This document shows, in pieces, positions 1-9,265 of a stretch of 64,000 nucleotides of DNA. Made by a program: the position numbers and the translations under genes. Within the stretch, counting starts at the first letter, position 1. Each line of letters starts with the position of its first letter. The DNA is from Undibacterium sp049340185 (GTDB taxonomy: Bacteria > Pseudomonadota > Gammaproteobacteria > Burkholderiales > Burkholderiaceae_D): assembly GCF_049340185.1 (NCBI RefSeq), contig NZ_JBMPPC010000005.1, positions 310,001-374,000 of the forward strand, written 5' to 3'. Below the pieces are notes generated by a model, which ran no database searches, was not told where the DNA came from, and worked only from the letters and a program-made list of their open reading frames with translations.

Positions 1-405
1 ATCGATGGGTGGTTTGCCAGCGGCGACCGAGGCGTGATGCATGGCGATGCGCCAGCCATGCGGCGTTTTGACGTAAATATTGGTGGCCAGAATATGAACT
101 TCCTGCGCGCCATCGTTGGTGCGCTGAACTTCCTCAATGATACTGTGTACCGCCGTCATCAGATTATGTGTCGCATGCAATTGCACGGGGTGGATGTGCA
201 CGCTACCTCGTTCAAAAATGGCTTCCCATGAGCTGCGGATTGCGGCGTGGCCGATTTGCCGGGTAGAGCCAGGGTGAATGCAGACAATTTCTTCATCCTC
301 GGCCCACAGTGCCATCAAAGCATCAAGATCAGCACGACTGATCGCGTCATAAAAGGCGCTTTCCACTTCGTCGGCACTGCCGTTGAGCTGCTTTTTTGCT
401 GCCAT
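1..405 (-). CDS. SnoaL-like / DUF4440-type protein (3' end cut by window edge)
   Basis: The minus-strand frame is open from an ATG at 405-403 to the left edge, giving 135 residues without a stop. It begins MAAKKQLNGSADEVESAFYD and continues through ALMALWAEDEEIVCIHPG and the end GWRIAMHHASVAAGKPPID. This pattern (an N-terminal helix, a W-x-E/D-D-E segment, then a 'GWRIAMHHAS' strand) is typical of the NTF2-fold SnoaL/DUF4440 superfamily, often annotated as nuclear transport factor 2-like. A GGAAGG ribosome site lies just upstream of the ATG on that strand. Substrate and role are unknown; members include isomerases and ligand-binding proteins. The gene's C-terminus lies outside the window. Confidence 0.75.
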   Translation of the reverse strand, partial: MAAKKQLNGSADEVESAFYDAISRADLDALMALWAEDEEIVCIHPGSTRQIGHAAIRSSWEAIFERGSVHIHPVQLHATHNLMTAVHSIIEEVQRTNDGAQEVHILATNIYVKTPHGWRIAMHHASVAAGKPPID

Positions 406-606
406 GATGAATGCCTTCCGGGTGACGGGCCTGAGATGTTCATGCGGTTATGTTGCGGGTGGTGCGTTAATTATACTGAGTGGGAGTACCTGTTTCATCG
501 ATCTGGTTCCGCTTGTTTTATGCGGTGTATTCGACGTTGAGTCTCTATACTCCCATATAAACTCGGTATTGCCTAATACGGATGAATGCCGGTGCCCGAT
601 GGAAAT

Positions 607-810
607 TTAATGCCCTTTGATCACGGCGCCCGGTGCCAGTTTGTAGTGTGTGCCGCAGTAGGAGCAGGTCGCTGAACCGCCATGAGACAGATCCAGATAG
701 ACGCGCGGATGGGATGACCACAATGGCATTGCCGGATTGGGGCAATGTGCTGGCAAATCGTTGGCTTGCAATTCGACGACGTTATTATTGGTTGTGCTGG
801 TAGCTGACAT
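607..810 (-). CDS. Small CHCC-type zinc-finger protein
   Basis: This 67-residue protein ends with SATCSYCGTHYKLAPGAVIK and has an upstream His/Cys pair around HCPNPAMPLWSSHPRVYL, matching the zinc-finger CHCC family (related to the C-terminus of the NDUFS6 complex I accessory subunit). The likely metal ligands are the CxxC pair plus an upstream Cys/His. Proteins of this size are common in Burkholderiales. Its precise role is not established, and here it is monocistronic or at the end of a transcript, with divergent azlC beginning 166 bp away. Confidence 0.8.
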   Translation of the reverse strand: MSATSTTNNNVVELQANDLPAHCPNPAMPLWSSHPRVYLDLSHGGSATCSYCGTHYKLAPGAVIKGH

Positions 811-976
811 GAATTTCTCCGGTTAACTTTTGTGGGACGCGTGCCTGGTGTTACTTTTGTGGCGATTGATATGGCACTACATAGTATGATTTTAACGGAT
901 TGCGGGCCAGATGCATGTGCGATGAATCAGTTTAGTCGGTAAAATAATGGACTTTTCCGCATAAATAAAGCCTCCC

Positions 977-1735
977 ATGAGTTTTGAATCCGATCAGCTT
1001 GCTTTCCGAGAAGGATTGAAAGTAGGCATGCCTAGCCTGTTTGGCATCGGTGCATGGGGGCTGGTTGTCGGCGTCGCTATGATTAAAGCCGGTCTGAGTG
1101 TCCCGCAGGCATTCGGTATGACTTTCATGGTATTTGCCGGTTCGGCTCAGTTGGCCTCCTTGCCGTTGATCGCCGCACATGCGCCAGCCTGGGTTATTTT
1201 TGCTACGGCGTTAGTCGTAAATCTGCGTTTTGTCATTTTTTCAGCGATTCTTGCACCGCACTTTGCGCATTTACCCTGGCGCACGCGTGCTTATCTCGGC
1301 TATTTTTCCGGTGATATCTCCGTCGCATTGTTCATTCAGCGCTTTCCCGGTTCTGGTCATGAAAAAGGTAAGTTACCTTATCTTAAAGGTCTGATCATCC
1401 CTAACTGGGCCTCCTGGCAGGTAGGTTCTGTGGTGGGTATTTTGCTCGGAAGTCAGGTGCCAATGAGCTGGGGGCTGGGATTTGCCGGGACTCTGGCGAT
1501 TTTATGCATCATGTTGCCTCTGGTAATGAATAAAGCCGCAATGGTCGGCGTCGTGGTAGCAGGCACGGTCGCGCTGCTATTGGTCGATTTTCCTTACAAG
1601 CTTGGTTTGCTGGTCGCTGTTGTACTCGGTATGGGAGCCGCAATGGCGGCAGAAGAATGGCTGGAGGCGCACGGGAAAAATGCCTCCGCGAAGCAGGCCG
1701 GTGACATCGACAGTGAAGGAGATACCCATGAGTGA
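977..1735 (+). CDS. azlC: AzlC family branched-chain amino-acid exporter, large subunit
   Basis: A 252-residue polytopic membrane protein. It has the AzlC-family N-terminus (FREGLKVGMPSLFGIGAWGLVVGVAMIKAG), the conserved 'MTFMVFAGSAQLA' and 'NLRFVIFSA' segments, and several hydrophobic spans. AzlC with AzlD forms the LIV-E-type exporter for branched-chain amino acids and analogues in the inner membrane. The stop codon overlaps the start of azlD by 8 bp, so the two are translationally coupled. The length is normal for the family. Confidence 0.9.
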   Translation: MSFESDQLAFREGLKVGMPSLFGIGAWGLVVGVAMIKAGLSVPQAFGMTFMVFAGSAQLASLPLIAAHAPAWVIFATALVVNLRFVIFSAILAPHFAHLPWRTRAYLGYFSGDISVALFIQRFPGSGHEKGKLPYLKGLIIPNWASWQVGSVVGILLGSQVPMSWGLGFAGTLAILCIMLPLVMNKAAMVGVVVAGTVALLLVDFPYKLGLLVAVVLGMGAAMAAEEWLEAHGKNASAKQAGDIDSEGDTHE

Positions 1736-2051
1736 GGGAGAAATCTGGCTGGTGATCGTATTGCTCGCCGTAGCGACCTTCATCGCACGCAGCTCATTCT
1801 GGCTGGTGGGCCATCGTATTAATTTGCCAAAACGAGTACAAGAGGCCTTGCGCTATGCGCCAGCCTGCGCTCTGGCAGCGATTATCATGCCTGATTTGCT
1901 CATGAATAACGGACATATCGTATTTGGCATGACGAATCCCAAGCTCATCGCTGGCATTGCAGCGACGGCATTTTTCCTGGTTAAGAGGAATATGCTGCTG
2001 ACGATTTTTTTCGGGATGGCGGTATACACCTTCATTCGCCTGGGGTTGTAA
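1728..2051 (+). CDS. azlD: AzlD family amino-acid exporter, small subunit
   Basis: A 107-residue hydrophobic protein starting at the ATG at 1728 (MSEGEIWLVIVLLAVATF). An in-frame TTG at 1602 would add 42 non-hydrophobic residues and is rejected; the 1728 start is preceded by GAAGGAGA, a strong ribosome site. It has four predicted hydrophobic segments and the conserved 'ALRYAPACALAAIIMPDLL' stretch of AzlD. It is the partner of AzlC, which it overlaps by 8 bp. Confidence 0.9.
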   Translation: MSEGEIWLVIVLLAVATFIARSSFWLVGHRINLPKRVQEALRYAPACALAAIIMPDLLMNNGHIVFGMTNPKLIAGIAATAFFLVKRNMLLTIFFGMAVYTFIRLGL

Positions 2052-2162
2052 GATTTACATCTGTTTTGCGCAAAACCTGCTAAAAACGGTGTAGTCTGGG
2101 GCGGCTGTTTGGTAGAATACGGGACTTAGATTTTTCTCCCACCTCTTTCATTCGCCACCTCC

Positions 2163-3356
2163 ATGCAATTTAATCGACTCAGCGACCTGATCGCCGCCAA
2201 TCAACTCCAGGGCAAGCGTGTATTTATCCGTGCAGATTTGAATGTGCCGCAGGATGATCACGGCAATATCACCGAAGATACCCGTATCCGCGCCTCAGTT
2301 CCAGCGATTCAGCAAGCATTGAAAGCAGGCGCTGCCGTCATGGTGACGTCCCATCTAGGACGTCCGACCGAGGGCGAGTTTAAAGCAGAAGACAGTCTGG
2401 CACCCGTTGCAGCACGTTTATCAGAGTTGCTGGGTATGTCCGTCGAGCTGAAACAAAACTGGCTGGATGGCGTTGATGTTGCTGCAGGCCAGGTCGTTTT
2501 GCTGGAAAACTGCCGCGTCAACAAAGGTGAGAAAAAGAACGACGACGCGCTGGCGCAAAAAATGGCAGCCCTGTGTGACGTGTACGTGAATGATGCCTTT
2601 GGCACCGCCCATCGCGCCGAAGCCACGACCCAAGGTATCGCCAAATATGCCAAAGTCGCTTGCGCCGGTCCATTGTTATCTGCAGAACTCGATGCCTTGG
2701 GTAAAGCGCTTGGCCATCCGGCACGCCCACTAGTGGCAATCGTTGCAGGCTCCAAAGTATCCAGCAAACTCACTATTTTGAAGTCACTGGCAGACAAGGT
2801 TGATAACCTGATCGTCGGCGGCGGCATTGCGAATACCTTCATGCTCGCAGCTGGCCTGAAGATCGGTAAATCCCTTGCGGAAGCAGATCTGGTCGATGAG
2901 GCAAAAGCCATCATCGAGATGATGGCCAAACGCGGTGCATCCGTACCCATTCCAACCGATGTTGTGTGCGCCAAAGAATTTTCCCCGACCGCTGTAGCCA
3001 CGGTCAAAGCAGTCAGCGATGTCGAAGCCGATGACATGATTCTCGATATCGGCCCCGTTACCGCAGCAACGCTGGCAGCACAAATCAAACTGGCGGGCAC
3101 GATTGTTTGGAACGGCCCGGTCGGCGTGTTTGAATTCGATCAGTTCGGCAATGGCACCAAGGTATTGGCGCAGGCGATTGCTGACTCGAAAGGATTCTCT
3201 ATTGCTGGCGGTGGCGATACTCTGGCGGCGATTGCCAAGTACAACATTACGGATAAAGTCGGCTATATCTCGACAGGCGGTGGCGCTTTCCTCGAATTTT
3301 TGGAAGGTAAAACCTTACCAGCAGTAGAAATTTTGTTGCAACGTGCAGTGAAGTAA
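2163..3356 (+). CDS. pgk: Phosphoglycerate kinase
   Basis: A 397-residue cytosolic enzyme that transfers the 1-phosphate of 1,3-bisphosphoglycerate to ADP in lower glycolysis. Clear landmarks are the N-terminal 'GKRVFIRADLNVP', 'TSHLGRP', 'LLENCR', 'VNDAFGTAHRAEATT', 'GSKVSSKLTIL' and the C-terminal nucleotide-binding 'WNGPVGVFE' plus 'SIAGGGDTLAA...STGGGAFLEFLEG'. Full length, with no truncation. It is followed by pyk and fba on the same strand, a common Burkholderiales order. No HexR-like site was found in its upstream region. Confidence 0.98.
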   Translation: MQFNRLSDLIAANQLQGKRVFIRADLNVPQDDHGNITEDTRIRASVPAIQQALKAGAAVMVTSHLGRPTEGEFKAEDSLAPVAARLSELLGMSVELKQNWLDGVDVAAGQVVLLENCRVNKGEKKNDDALAQKMAALCDVYVNDAFGTAHRAEATTQGIAKYAKVACAGPLLSAELDALGKALGHPARPLVAIVAGSKVSSKLTILKSLADKVDNLIVGGGIANTFMLAAGLKIGKSLAEADLVDEAKAIIEMMAKRGASVPIPTDVVCAKEFSPTAVATVKAVSDVEADDMILDIGPVTAATLAAQIKLAGTIVWNGPVGVFEFDQFGNGTKVLAQAIADSKGFSIAGGGDTLAAIAKYNITDKVGYISTGGGAFLEFLEGKTLPAVEILLQRAVK

Positions 3357-3507
3357 GGCACAGGGTTATTTGAACGAACTGCTGCAACGAAGTACCGCGG
3401 CAATAAGTGCAGCAAAAATACAGAAAAAATATCGCAATACCGCAATGTAATAAGAGTAATAAAGCGATAAAAATCGACAGAGCAGTATTCAATTATCAGG
3501 AGACCAG

Positions 3508-4941
3508 ATGTCACGCGGAACCAAAATTGTTGCAACGATAGGCCCAGCTTCTACAGAGTTAGCGATTCTAAAACGCATGCTGCAAGCAGGCGTTAACGTT
3601 GTTCGTTTGAATTTTTCGCATGGCAAGGCGCAGGATCATATCGATCGCGCCACTCTGGTACGCCAGGCAGCAGCGGAGTGTGGTCGTGAGATCGCCATTA
3701 TGGCTGATCTGCAAGGTCCGAAAATCCGTATCGGCAAGTTTGAAAACAGCAAAATTGAGATTGCAAACGGTGACAAATTTATCCTGGACGCCGATTGCAC
3801 TTTGGGTAATCAAGAGCGTGTCGGACTGGATTACAAGGCCCTGCCACGTGATGTAAAACCAGGTGATGTCTTGCTGCTCAATGATGGTTTGATTGTGCTG
3901 ATCGTAGAAAAAATCATTGGCAATGAAATTCACACTATCACCAAAATAGGTGGTGAGCTGTCGAATAACAAAGGGATTAATCGTCAGGGTGGCGGCTTAA
4001 CCGCGCCGGCATTGACCGCCAAAGATATGGAGGACATCAAGACAGCGATGTCGTTTCAAGCCGATTATGTGGCCGTGTCTTTTCCGAAAAATGCAACGGA
4101 TATGGAAATGGCGCGTCAGTTGGCGAATATTGCCGGCGAAGCCTACAGTCACAAGCCGATGATGATTGCCAAGATCGAGCGTGCTGAAGCGATTCCGCTG
4201 TTGCAGGAAATTCTGGATGCGTCAGACGGCATCATGGTGGCACGTGGCGATCTGGCTGTTGAGGTTGGCAATGCCGCAGTCCCTGCGTTGCAAAAGCGCA
4301 TGATCAAGATGGCGCGTGCGTCGAACAAGCTCGCGATCACGGCGACGCAGATGATGGAGTCGATGATTGTCAATGCCGTACCGACTCGCGCCGAAGTATC
4401 CGACGTCGCGAATGCCGTGCTGGATGGCACCGACGCAGTGATGACTTCCGCGGAAACTGCGTCCGGTAAGTATCCGGTTGAAACCGTCGAGGCAATGGCG
4501 GCAATTTGTGTCGAGGCAGAGAAGTTTCAGGAATGCAAACTCGATGCAGATTTTTTGAATCAAACCTTCACCCGCATTGATCAGTCGATTGCTTACGGTG
4601 CCTTATTCACGGCGTATCACTTACGTGTGAAAGCCATTGTGGCCTTGACCGAGTCGGGCTCGACCGCACTCTGGATGAGCCGTCATAATATTGATATTCC
4701 TTTATTTGCGCTGACGCCCAGCATCGCAACGCAGCGCAAAGTCGCTTTGTACCGCAATGTGCAGACGTATACGTTGCCGCACTCGAATGATCGCGAACTG
4801 GTGTTGAAAGCAGCAGAAGATATTTTGTTGAAAAACGGCGTAGTCGCAAAAGGTGACATGATCGTATTGACCTGGGGCGAACCGATGGGCCAGATCGGCG
4901 GCACCAACGCGCTGAAAATCGTCAAGGTCGGAGATAACTAA
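3508..4941 (+). CDS. pyk: Pyruvate kinase
   Basis: A 477-residue glycolytic enzyme converting phosphoenolpyruvate and ADP to pyruvate and ATP. It starts with MSRGTKIVATIGPAS and shows 'VVRLNFSHG', 'ADLQGPKIRIGKF', 'AVSFPKNATDM', 'MIAKIERAEAI', 'GIMVARGDLAVE' and 'ATQMMESMI', the active-site and signature segments. The C-terminal allosteric-type domain is complete (ends GQIGGTNALKIVKVGDN). The start has a good CAGGAG ribosome site 7 bp upstream. The gap to pgk is 151 bp, so it may have its own promoter. Confidence 0.98.
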   Translation: MSRGTKIVATIGPASTELAILKRMLQAGVNVVRLNFSHGKAQDHIDRATLVRQAAAECGREIAIMADLQGPKIRIGKFENSKIEIANGDKFILDADCTLGNQERVGLDYKALPRDVKPGDVLLLNDGLIVLIVEKIIGNEIHTITKIGGELSNNKGINRQGGGLTAPALTAKDMEDIKTAMSFQADYVAVSFPKNATDMEMARQLANIAGEAYSHKPMMIAKIERAEAIPLLQEILDASDGIMVARGDLAVEVGNAAVPALQKRMIKMARASNKLAITATQMMESMIVNAVPTRAEVSDVANAVLDGTDAVMTSAETASGKYPVETVEAMAAICVEAEKFQECKLDADFLNQTFTRIDQSIAYGALFTAYHLRVKAIVALTESGSTALWMSRHNIDIPLFALTPSIATQRKVALYRNVQTYTLPHSNDRELVLKAAEDILLKNGVVAKGDMIVLTWGEPMGQIGGTNALKIVKVGDN

Positions 4942-5038
4942 ACAGACGGAGCGCAATCAGTTGGTGTCGCAGAACAGTCTCGCCACAAGCCATTGCTTTC
5001 CTCGCACAGATTTTTAATCGTACTTCTGGAGTTCTATT

Positions 5039-6103
5039 ATGCCTCTCGTATCCATGCGCCAATTGCTGGACCACGCCGCCGAAAACGGCTACGGTTTGCC
5101 AGCGTTTAACGTCAATAATCTGGAGCAGGTCACTGCCATCATGCAAGCCGCCGATGAAGTCGGTGCGCCGGTCATCATGCAAGCGTCAGCCGGTGCCCGC
5201 AAGTATGCGGGTGAAGCGTTTCTGCGCCACCTGATTGAAGCCGCGGTCGAAGCTTATCCGCATATTCCTGTGGTGATGCATCAGGATCATGGTCAGTCAC
5301 CTGCCGTGTGTATGGCTGCGATCAAATCCGGTTTTACTTCCGTGATGATGGACGGTTCGCTGATGGAAGATGGCAAGAGCGTTGCCAGCTACGACTACAA
5401 CGTCGAAGTCTCACGTGAAGTTGTCAAATTCGCGCACTCCATCGGCGTGACGGTAGAAGCCGAACTGGGCGTACTCGGTTCGCTGGAAACCATGATGGGC
5501 GATAAAGAAGACGGTCACGGTGCCGACGGCAAAATGACTCGTGAACAATTGCTGACCGATGTCGATCAGGCCGCTGATTTCGTCAAACAAACACAGTGCG
5601 ACGCATTGGCGATTGCGATCGGTACTTCACATGGCGCATACAAATTTTCACGTAAGCCTACCGGCGACATTCTGGCAATTGACCGCATCAAAGAAATCCA
5701 CGCACGTATCCCGAATACCCATCTGGTGATGCATGGCTCCTCTTCCGTACCACAAGAACTGCTGGAAGAAATTCGTCAGTTCGGCGGCGACATGAAAGAA
5801 ACTTACGGCGTACCGGTAGAAGAAATCGTGATCGGTATTCAGCATGGCGTGCGTAAGATCAACATTGATACTGACATCCGTTTAGCAATGACCGGCGCAA
5901 TCCGCCGTTATTTGTTTGAGAATCCAGGCAAATTTGATCCGCGCGACTATCTCAAGCCAGCGCGTGAAGCGGCAAAACTGGTCTGCAAAGCGCGTTATCT
6001 GTCATTCGGCTGCGAAGGTCAGGCGGCAAAGATCAAGCCTATGCCTCTGGAAAAAATTGCTGAACAATACAAAAAAGGCAGCTTGGCTCAGTTGGTCAAA
6101 TAA
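5039..6103 (+). CDS. fba: Class II fructose-1,6-bisphosphate aldolase
   Basis: A 354-residue class II (metal-dependent) aldolase of the Calvin-type (CbbA) subgroup, cleaving fructose-1,6-bisphosphate to DHAP and glyceraldehyde-3-phosphate. Seen are 'LPAFNVNNLEQV', the zinc-ligand region 'MHQDHGQSPAVC', 'VEAELGVLGSLE', 'AIAIGTSHGAYKF', 'LVMHGSSSVPQELL' and 'GVRKINIDTDIRLA'. A CTGGAG ribosome site precedes the ATG. It is the third glycolytic gene in a row on this strand. Confidence 0.98.
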   Translation: MPLVSMRQLLDHAAENGYGLPAFNVNNLEQVTAIMQAADEVGAPVIMQASAGARKYAGEAFLRHLIEAAVEAYPHIPVVMHQDHGQSPAVCMAAIKSGFTSVMMDGSLMEDGKSVASYDYNVEVSREVVKFAHSIGVTVEAELGVLGSLETMMGDKEDGHGADGKMTREQLLTDVDQAADFVKQTQCDALAIAIGTSHGAYKFSRKPTGDILAIDRIKEIHARIPNTHLVMHGSSSVPQELLEEIRQFGGDMKETYGVPVEEIVIGIQHGVRKINIDTDIRLAMTGAIRRYLFENPGKFDPRDYLKPAREAAKLVCKARYLSFGCEGQAAKIKPMPLEKIAEQYKKGSLAQLVK

Positions 6104-6165
6104 GCCAGCAGCTTAGTGCAACAAACTCATTGCAGTAACATCAGTAAATCAATTTAAAAAAGACG

Positions 6166-6182
6166 GGGCGCACACTGCGCCC
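6166..6182 (+). terminator. GC-rich hairpin between fba and purC (possible terminator)
   Basis: GGGCGC-ACACT-GCGCCC forms a 6-bp GC stem with a 5-nt loop, followed a few bases later by CTTTT. It lies about 60 bp after the fba stop and 26 bp before the purC start, so it may reduce read-through. The U-tract is short and offset, so this is a weak call. Confidence 0.35.
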
Positions 6183-6207
6183 TGCGTACTTTTAAAAAGT
6201 AAATATT

Positions 6208-7104
6208 ATGACGACGCAAATCAATTCCACTCTGCATTCCTTGCCGCTGCTAGGCCGCGGTAAAGTCCGTGACAACTACGCTGTCGGTGACGACAAACTC
6301 CTGATCGTTACCAGCGATCGTTTGTCCGCGTTTGACGTGATCATGAATGAACCGATTCCCGATAAAGGTCGCGTATTGAATCAGATGGCTAATTTCTGGT
6401 TTGAAAAACTCGGACATATCGTGCCCAACCATCTGACTGGTATCGCGCCGGAAACGGTTGTTGCTGCTGAAGAAGTCGAACAAGTGCGCGGTCGTGCGGT
6501 AGTAGCAAAACGCTTGAAGCCGATCATGGTCGAGGCCGTCGTGCGTGGTTATATCATCGGCTCCGGCTGGAAAGATTATCAGGATACCGGCGCCATTTGC
6601 GATATCACTTTGCCAGTGGGTTTGCCACAGGCAGCAAAATTGCCAGCACCAATTTTTACCCCAGCGGCCAAAGCAGAAATGGGTGAGCACGATGAGAACA
6701 TCAGCTATGCTAAAACAGAAGAGCTGATCGGCAAAGAACTCGCTGCCAAGATCCGCGACATCAGTATTCAGTTGTATTCTGAGGCCGCAGAATATGCGGC
6801 TACACGCGGCATCATCATTGCCGATACTAAGTTTGAATTTGGTCTGGATGACGACGGCGTATTGCATTTGATGGATGAAGTGTTGACAGCGGACTCTTCT
6901 CGTTTCTGGCCTGCAGATTCGTATGCGACGGGGATTTCGCCGCCATCGTTCGACAAGCAGTTTGTACGTGATTATCTGGAAACTATTACGAGCTGGAAAA
7001 AGACAGCGCCCGCACCTGATCTGCCTGATGAGGTCGTACAAAAAACAGCTGCCAAATACCGCGAAGCGCTTGAGCGCCTGACCGGTGAGACATTGAAGGC
7101 CTGA
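6208..7104 (+). CDS. purC: SAICAR synthetase (phosphoribosylaminoimidazole-succinocarboxamide synthase)
   Basis: A 298-residue enzyme joining CAIR and aspartate with ATP in purine synthesis. It shows 'LLGRGKVRDNYAVGDDKLLIVTSDRLSAFDVIM', 'VVAKRLKPIMVEAVVRGYI.GSGWKDYQ', 'DTKFEFGLD' and 'LMDEVLTADSSRFWP', all PurC signatures. The length (about 300) matches the longer PurC form seen in many proteobacteria and eukaryote-like members. purE starts 2 bp after the stop, so purC and purE form an operon. Confidence 0.98.
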   Translation: MTTQINSTLHSLPLLGRGKVRDNYAVGDDKLLIVTSDRLSAFDVIMNEPIPDKGRVLNQMANFWFEKLGHIVPNHLTGIAPETVVAAEEVEQVRGRAVVAKRLKPIMVEAVVRGYIIGSGWKDYQDTGAICDITLPVGLPQAAKLPAPIFTPAAKAEMGEHDENISYAKTEELIGKELAAKIRDISIQLYSEAAEYAATRGIIIADTKFEFGLDDDGVLHLMDEVLTADSSRFWPADSYATGISPPSFDKQFVRDYLETITSWKKTAPAPDLPDEVVQKTAAKYREALERLTGETLKA

Positions 7105-7106
7105 TC

Positions 7107-7619
7107 ATGACGCAAGCAAATCAAGCGGCAGTCAGCCCGGTACTTGTCGGCGTTGTGATGGGTTCTTCATCCGATTGGGACGTGATGCAGCATGCGGTTG
7201 CCGTGCTCAAAGAATTCGGTATCGCTTTTGAAGCGCAGGTCGTCTCTGCGCATCGTATGCCGGATGAGATGTTTCGTTATGCCGAGACTGCCCGTGAGCG
7301 CGGTGTGCGTGCGATCATCGCCGGTGCCGGCGGTGCGGCACATTTACCGGGGATGATCGCAGCAAAGACTATCGTGCCGGTACTGGGCGTACCCGTGCCG
7401 TCGAAATATTTGCGTGGTGAAGATTCCTTATTGTCGATTGTGCAGATGCCGAAGGGGATTCCGGTCTCGACGTTTGCGATCGGTGAGGCAGGGGCGGCGA
7501 ATGCAGCTCTTGCAGCGATTGCCATGCTGGCGACGACCGATGAAGCGCTGGCGCAAAAACTGGTGGACTTCCGCATCAAACAGACTCAGGTTGCGCGTGA
7601 CATGATTTTGCCGGTGTAA
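7107..7619 (+). CDS. purE: N5-carboxyaminoimidazole ribonucleotide mutase
   Basis: A 170-residue class I PurE that converts N5-CAIR to CAIR. It has the substrate-binding 'GVVMGSSSDWDVMQHA' near residues 16-31, 'SAHRMPDEMF' and 'IAGAGGAAHLPGMIAAKT'. It begins 2 bp after purC. PurK, the enzyme before it in the pathway, is encoded 279 bp downstream rather than immediately adjacent. Confidence 0.97.
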   Translation: MTQANQAAVSPVLVGVVMGSSSDWDVMQHAVAVLKEFGIAFEAQVVSAHRMPDEMFRYAETARERGVRAIIAGAGGAAHLPGMIAAKTIVPVLGVPVPSKYLRGEDSLLSIVQMPKGIPVSTFAIGEAGAANAALAAIAMLATTDEALAQKLVDFRIKQTQVARDMILPV

Positions 7620-7714
7620 CGTGGATGTTGGTTGAGGAGGGCGATGCCTGAATGCGCTGAGCTGCTTGCATTCGCTTTAGCTTTCTTCAATTTGCTTCAT
7701 TTGCATGCATTTAT

Positions 7715-7760
7715 GTGCATTAAATATATGGGTACTCCTATCCAGTATATTTTAATGCAC
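7715..7760. repeat. AT-rich inverted repeat between purE and purK
   Basis: GTGCATTAAATATA (7715-7728) pairs with TATATTTTAATGCAC (7746-7760) with one bulged base and a 17-nt loop. It is 95 bp after purE and about 140 bp before purK and has no clean U-tract. It may be a weak terminator, an mRNA processing hairpin or a protein site. The rest of the gap (7620-7898) shows no gene; a GGGGAGTAT motif at 7802-7810 also recurs near 17.2 kb. Confidence 0.5.
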
Positions 7761-7898
7761 TAATAAAAAAGTGCGGAATAGACCTGTTTTTATAAATTTA
7801 ATGGGGAGTATCTATTTTTCTCCCTTGTGCCATGTAGTATCTGGTGCGATTCTTCATTGGCCTAGCGCTAAGGGTCGCACCGCTTTCAGTTTGACATC

Positions 7899-9104
7899 AT
7901 GACTATCGATACCCAACCACACCCACGTCAGGCGCTGTTGCCGAATACCGATCAAAGTTGCCTCGGCATTTTAGGCGGCGGCCAGCTCGGTCGCATGTTT
8001 GCGCATGCTGCTCAATCCATGGGGTATCGCGTTGCGGTGCTGGAGCCTGAGGCGGGTTGTCCGGCGGGGCAGGTCGCTGAGCATCATCTGCAGGCAGCCT
8101 ATGATGACCGCGATGCACTACTCGCTCTCGGCAAGCTGAGTCACGCAGTGACGACCGAGTTTGAAAATGTGCCTGCCGGTAGTTTGATCATGCTGGCACA
8201 ACATGGCTTCGTCTCTCCTGCCGGAGAATGTGTGTCAGTGGCTCAGGATCGTTTGCAGGAAAAGGAATTTTTCACGCGCTGCGGTGCGCATACAGGCGTG
8301 TTCCCCGCGCCACATCTCGGCATCGCCAATGAGAGCGATCTTGCCAGTGTCGGTGACCATTTATTGCCAGGCATTTTAAAAACCGTACGCATGGGCTACG
8401 ACGGCAAGGGTCAGATCCGCGTGCGTACGCGCGACGAGCTGGCAACCGCGTTTGCAGAGATGAATGGTCAGGTATGTGTACTGGAAAAAATGCTGCCGCT
8501 TGCGTATGAAGTATCGGTGCTGGTAGCGCGCGGTGTCGATGGTGAAGCGGTGGTGTATCCGATTGCCGAAAACGTACACCGTGATGGCATCTTGTTCACC
8601 ACAACAGTACCAAGTCCGAATGTCACTGACGGAGTAGCGCATAAGGCGCAAAAAGCCGCACTCGAACTGATCGCCGAGCTTGGTTATGTTGGTGTCTTGT
8701 GCATAGAATTTTTTGTACTGCAAGACGGCTCGCTGGTGATCAATGAAATGGCACCGCGTCCACACAACAGCGGCCATTACACGATAGATGCCTGCGTTAC
8801 CAGCCAGTTCGAGCAGCAAGTGCGCGCGCTTGCGCAACTGCCTCTGGGCGATGTGCGTCAGCATTCATCCGCGGTCATGCTGAATATTCTTGGCGATGTC
8901 TGGTTCGACGGTGACACCGGCTCAGCGCACGACCCGGCCTGGGATCAGGTGCTGGCTTTGCCTGGTGCTCATCTGCATTTATACGGCAAAGCCGAGGCGC
9001 GACGTGCCCGTAAAATGGGCCATATTACTTTCGTCGCCCCGACATTGGATGCAGCGCAGGCAACGCTGGCGAAAGCCTGTGCGATCCTTGGTATCGCGGC
9101 ATAA
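7899..9104 (+). CDS. purK: N5-carboxyaminoimidazole ribonucleotide synthase
   Basis: A 401-residue ATP-grasp enzyme that carboxylates AIR using bicarbonate and ATP to give N5-CAIR, the PurE substrate. It has the N-terminal nucleotide-fold 'LGILGGGQLGRMFAHAAQSMGYRVAVLEPE', the ATP-grasp 'GILKTVRMGYDGKGQ', and 'INEMAPRPHNSGHYTIDAC' as the metal and phosphate-binding segment. The N-terminus has about 20 residues before the glycine-rich loop. It is separated from purE by a 279-bp gap. Confidence 0.97.
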   Translation: MTIDTQPHPRQALLPNTDQSCLGILGGGQLGRMFAHAAQSMGYRVAVLEPEAGCPAGQVAEHHLQAAYDDRDALLALGKLSHAVTTEFENVPAGSLIMLAQHGFVSPAGECVSVAQDRLQEKEFFTRCGAHTGVFPAPHLGIANESDLASVGDHLLPGILKTVRMGYDGKGQIRVRTRDELATAFAEMNGQVCVLEKMLPLAYEVSVLVARGVDGEAVVYPIAENVHRDGILFTTTVPSPNVTDGVAHKAQKAALELIAELGYVGVLCIEFFVLQDGSLVINEMAPRPHNSGHYTIDACVTSQFEQQVRALAQLPLGDVRQHSSAVMLNILGDVWFDGDTGSAHDPAWDQVLALPGAHLHLYGKAEARRARKMGHITFVAPTLDAAQATLAKACAILGIAA

Positions 9105-9265
9105 ATCCGCTGAGATTGCTGCTACACCTTACATGTCGTATGTGAGGCGTAATACAAACAGAGCAATCAAAAAAATACATCAACATTAAATCACCATAAG
9201 CAAGCACGAGTCAGCATGAGCAAGTACCCGCAATCACCAGCAACCACTAGCAATGACCAGCCACT

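Noticed and set aside
247..610. Plus-strand open frames at the left edge
   Set aside because: They are antisense to the SnoaL-like gene or lie in its promoter region and have no coding signature.
2309..3100. Long minus-strand open frame (263 codons) opposite pgk
   Set aside because: The plus strand codes for a textbook phosphoglycerate kinase; the antisense frame has low-complexity Ala/Ser-rich composition typical of a shadow.
3448..3462. TGTAAT-AAG-AGTAAT upstream of pyk as a HexR site
   Set aside because: Only the left half fits the motif; the right half has about three mismatches and no dyad symmetry.
6250..7041. Long minus-strand open frame opposite purC
   Set aside because: It is antisense to a clear PurC and shows no recognisable domain.
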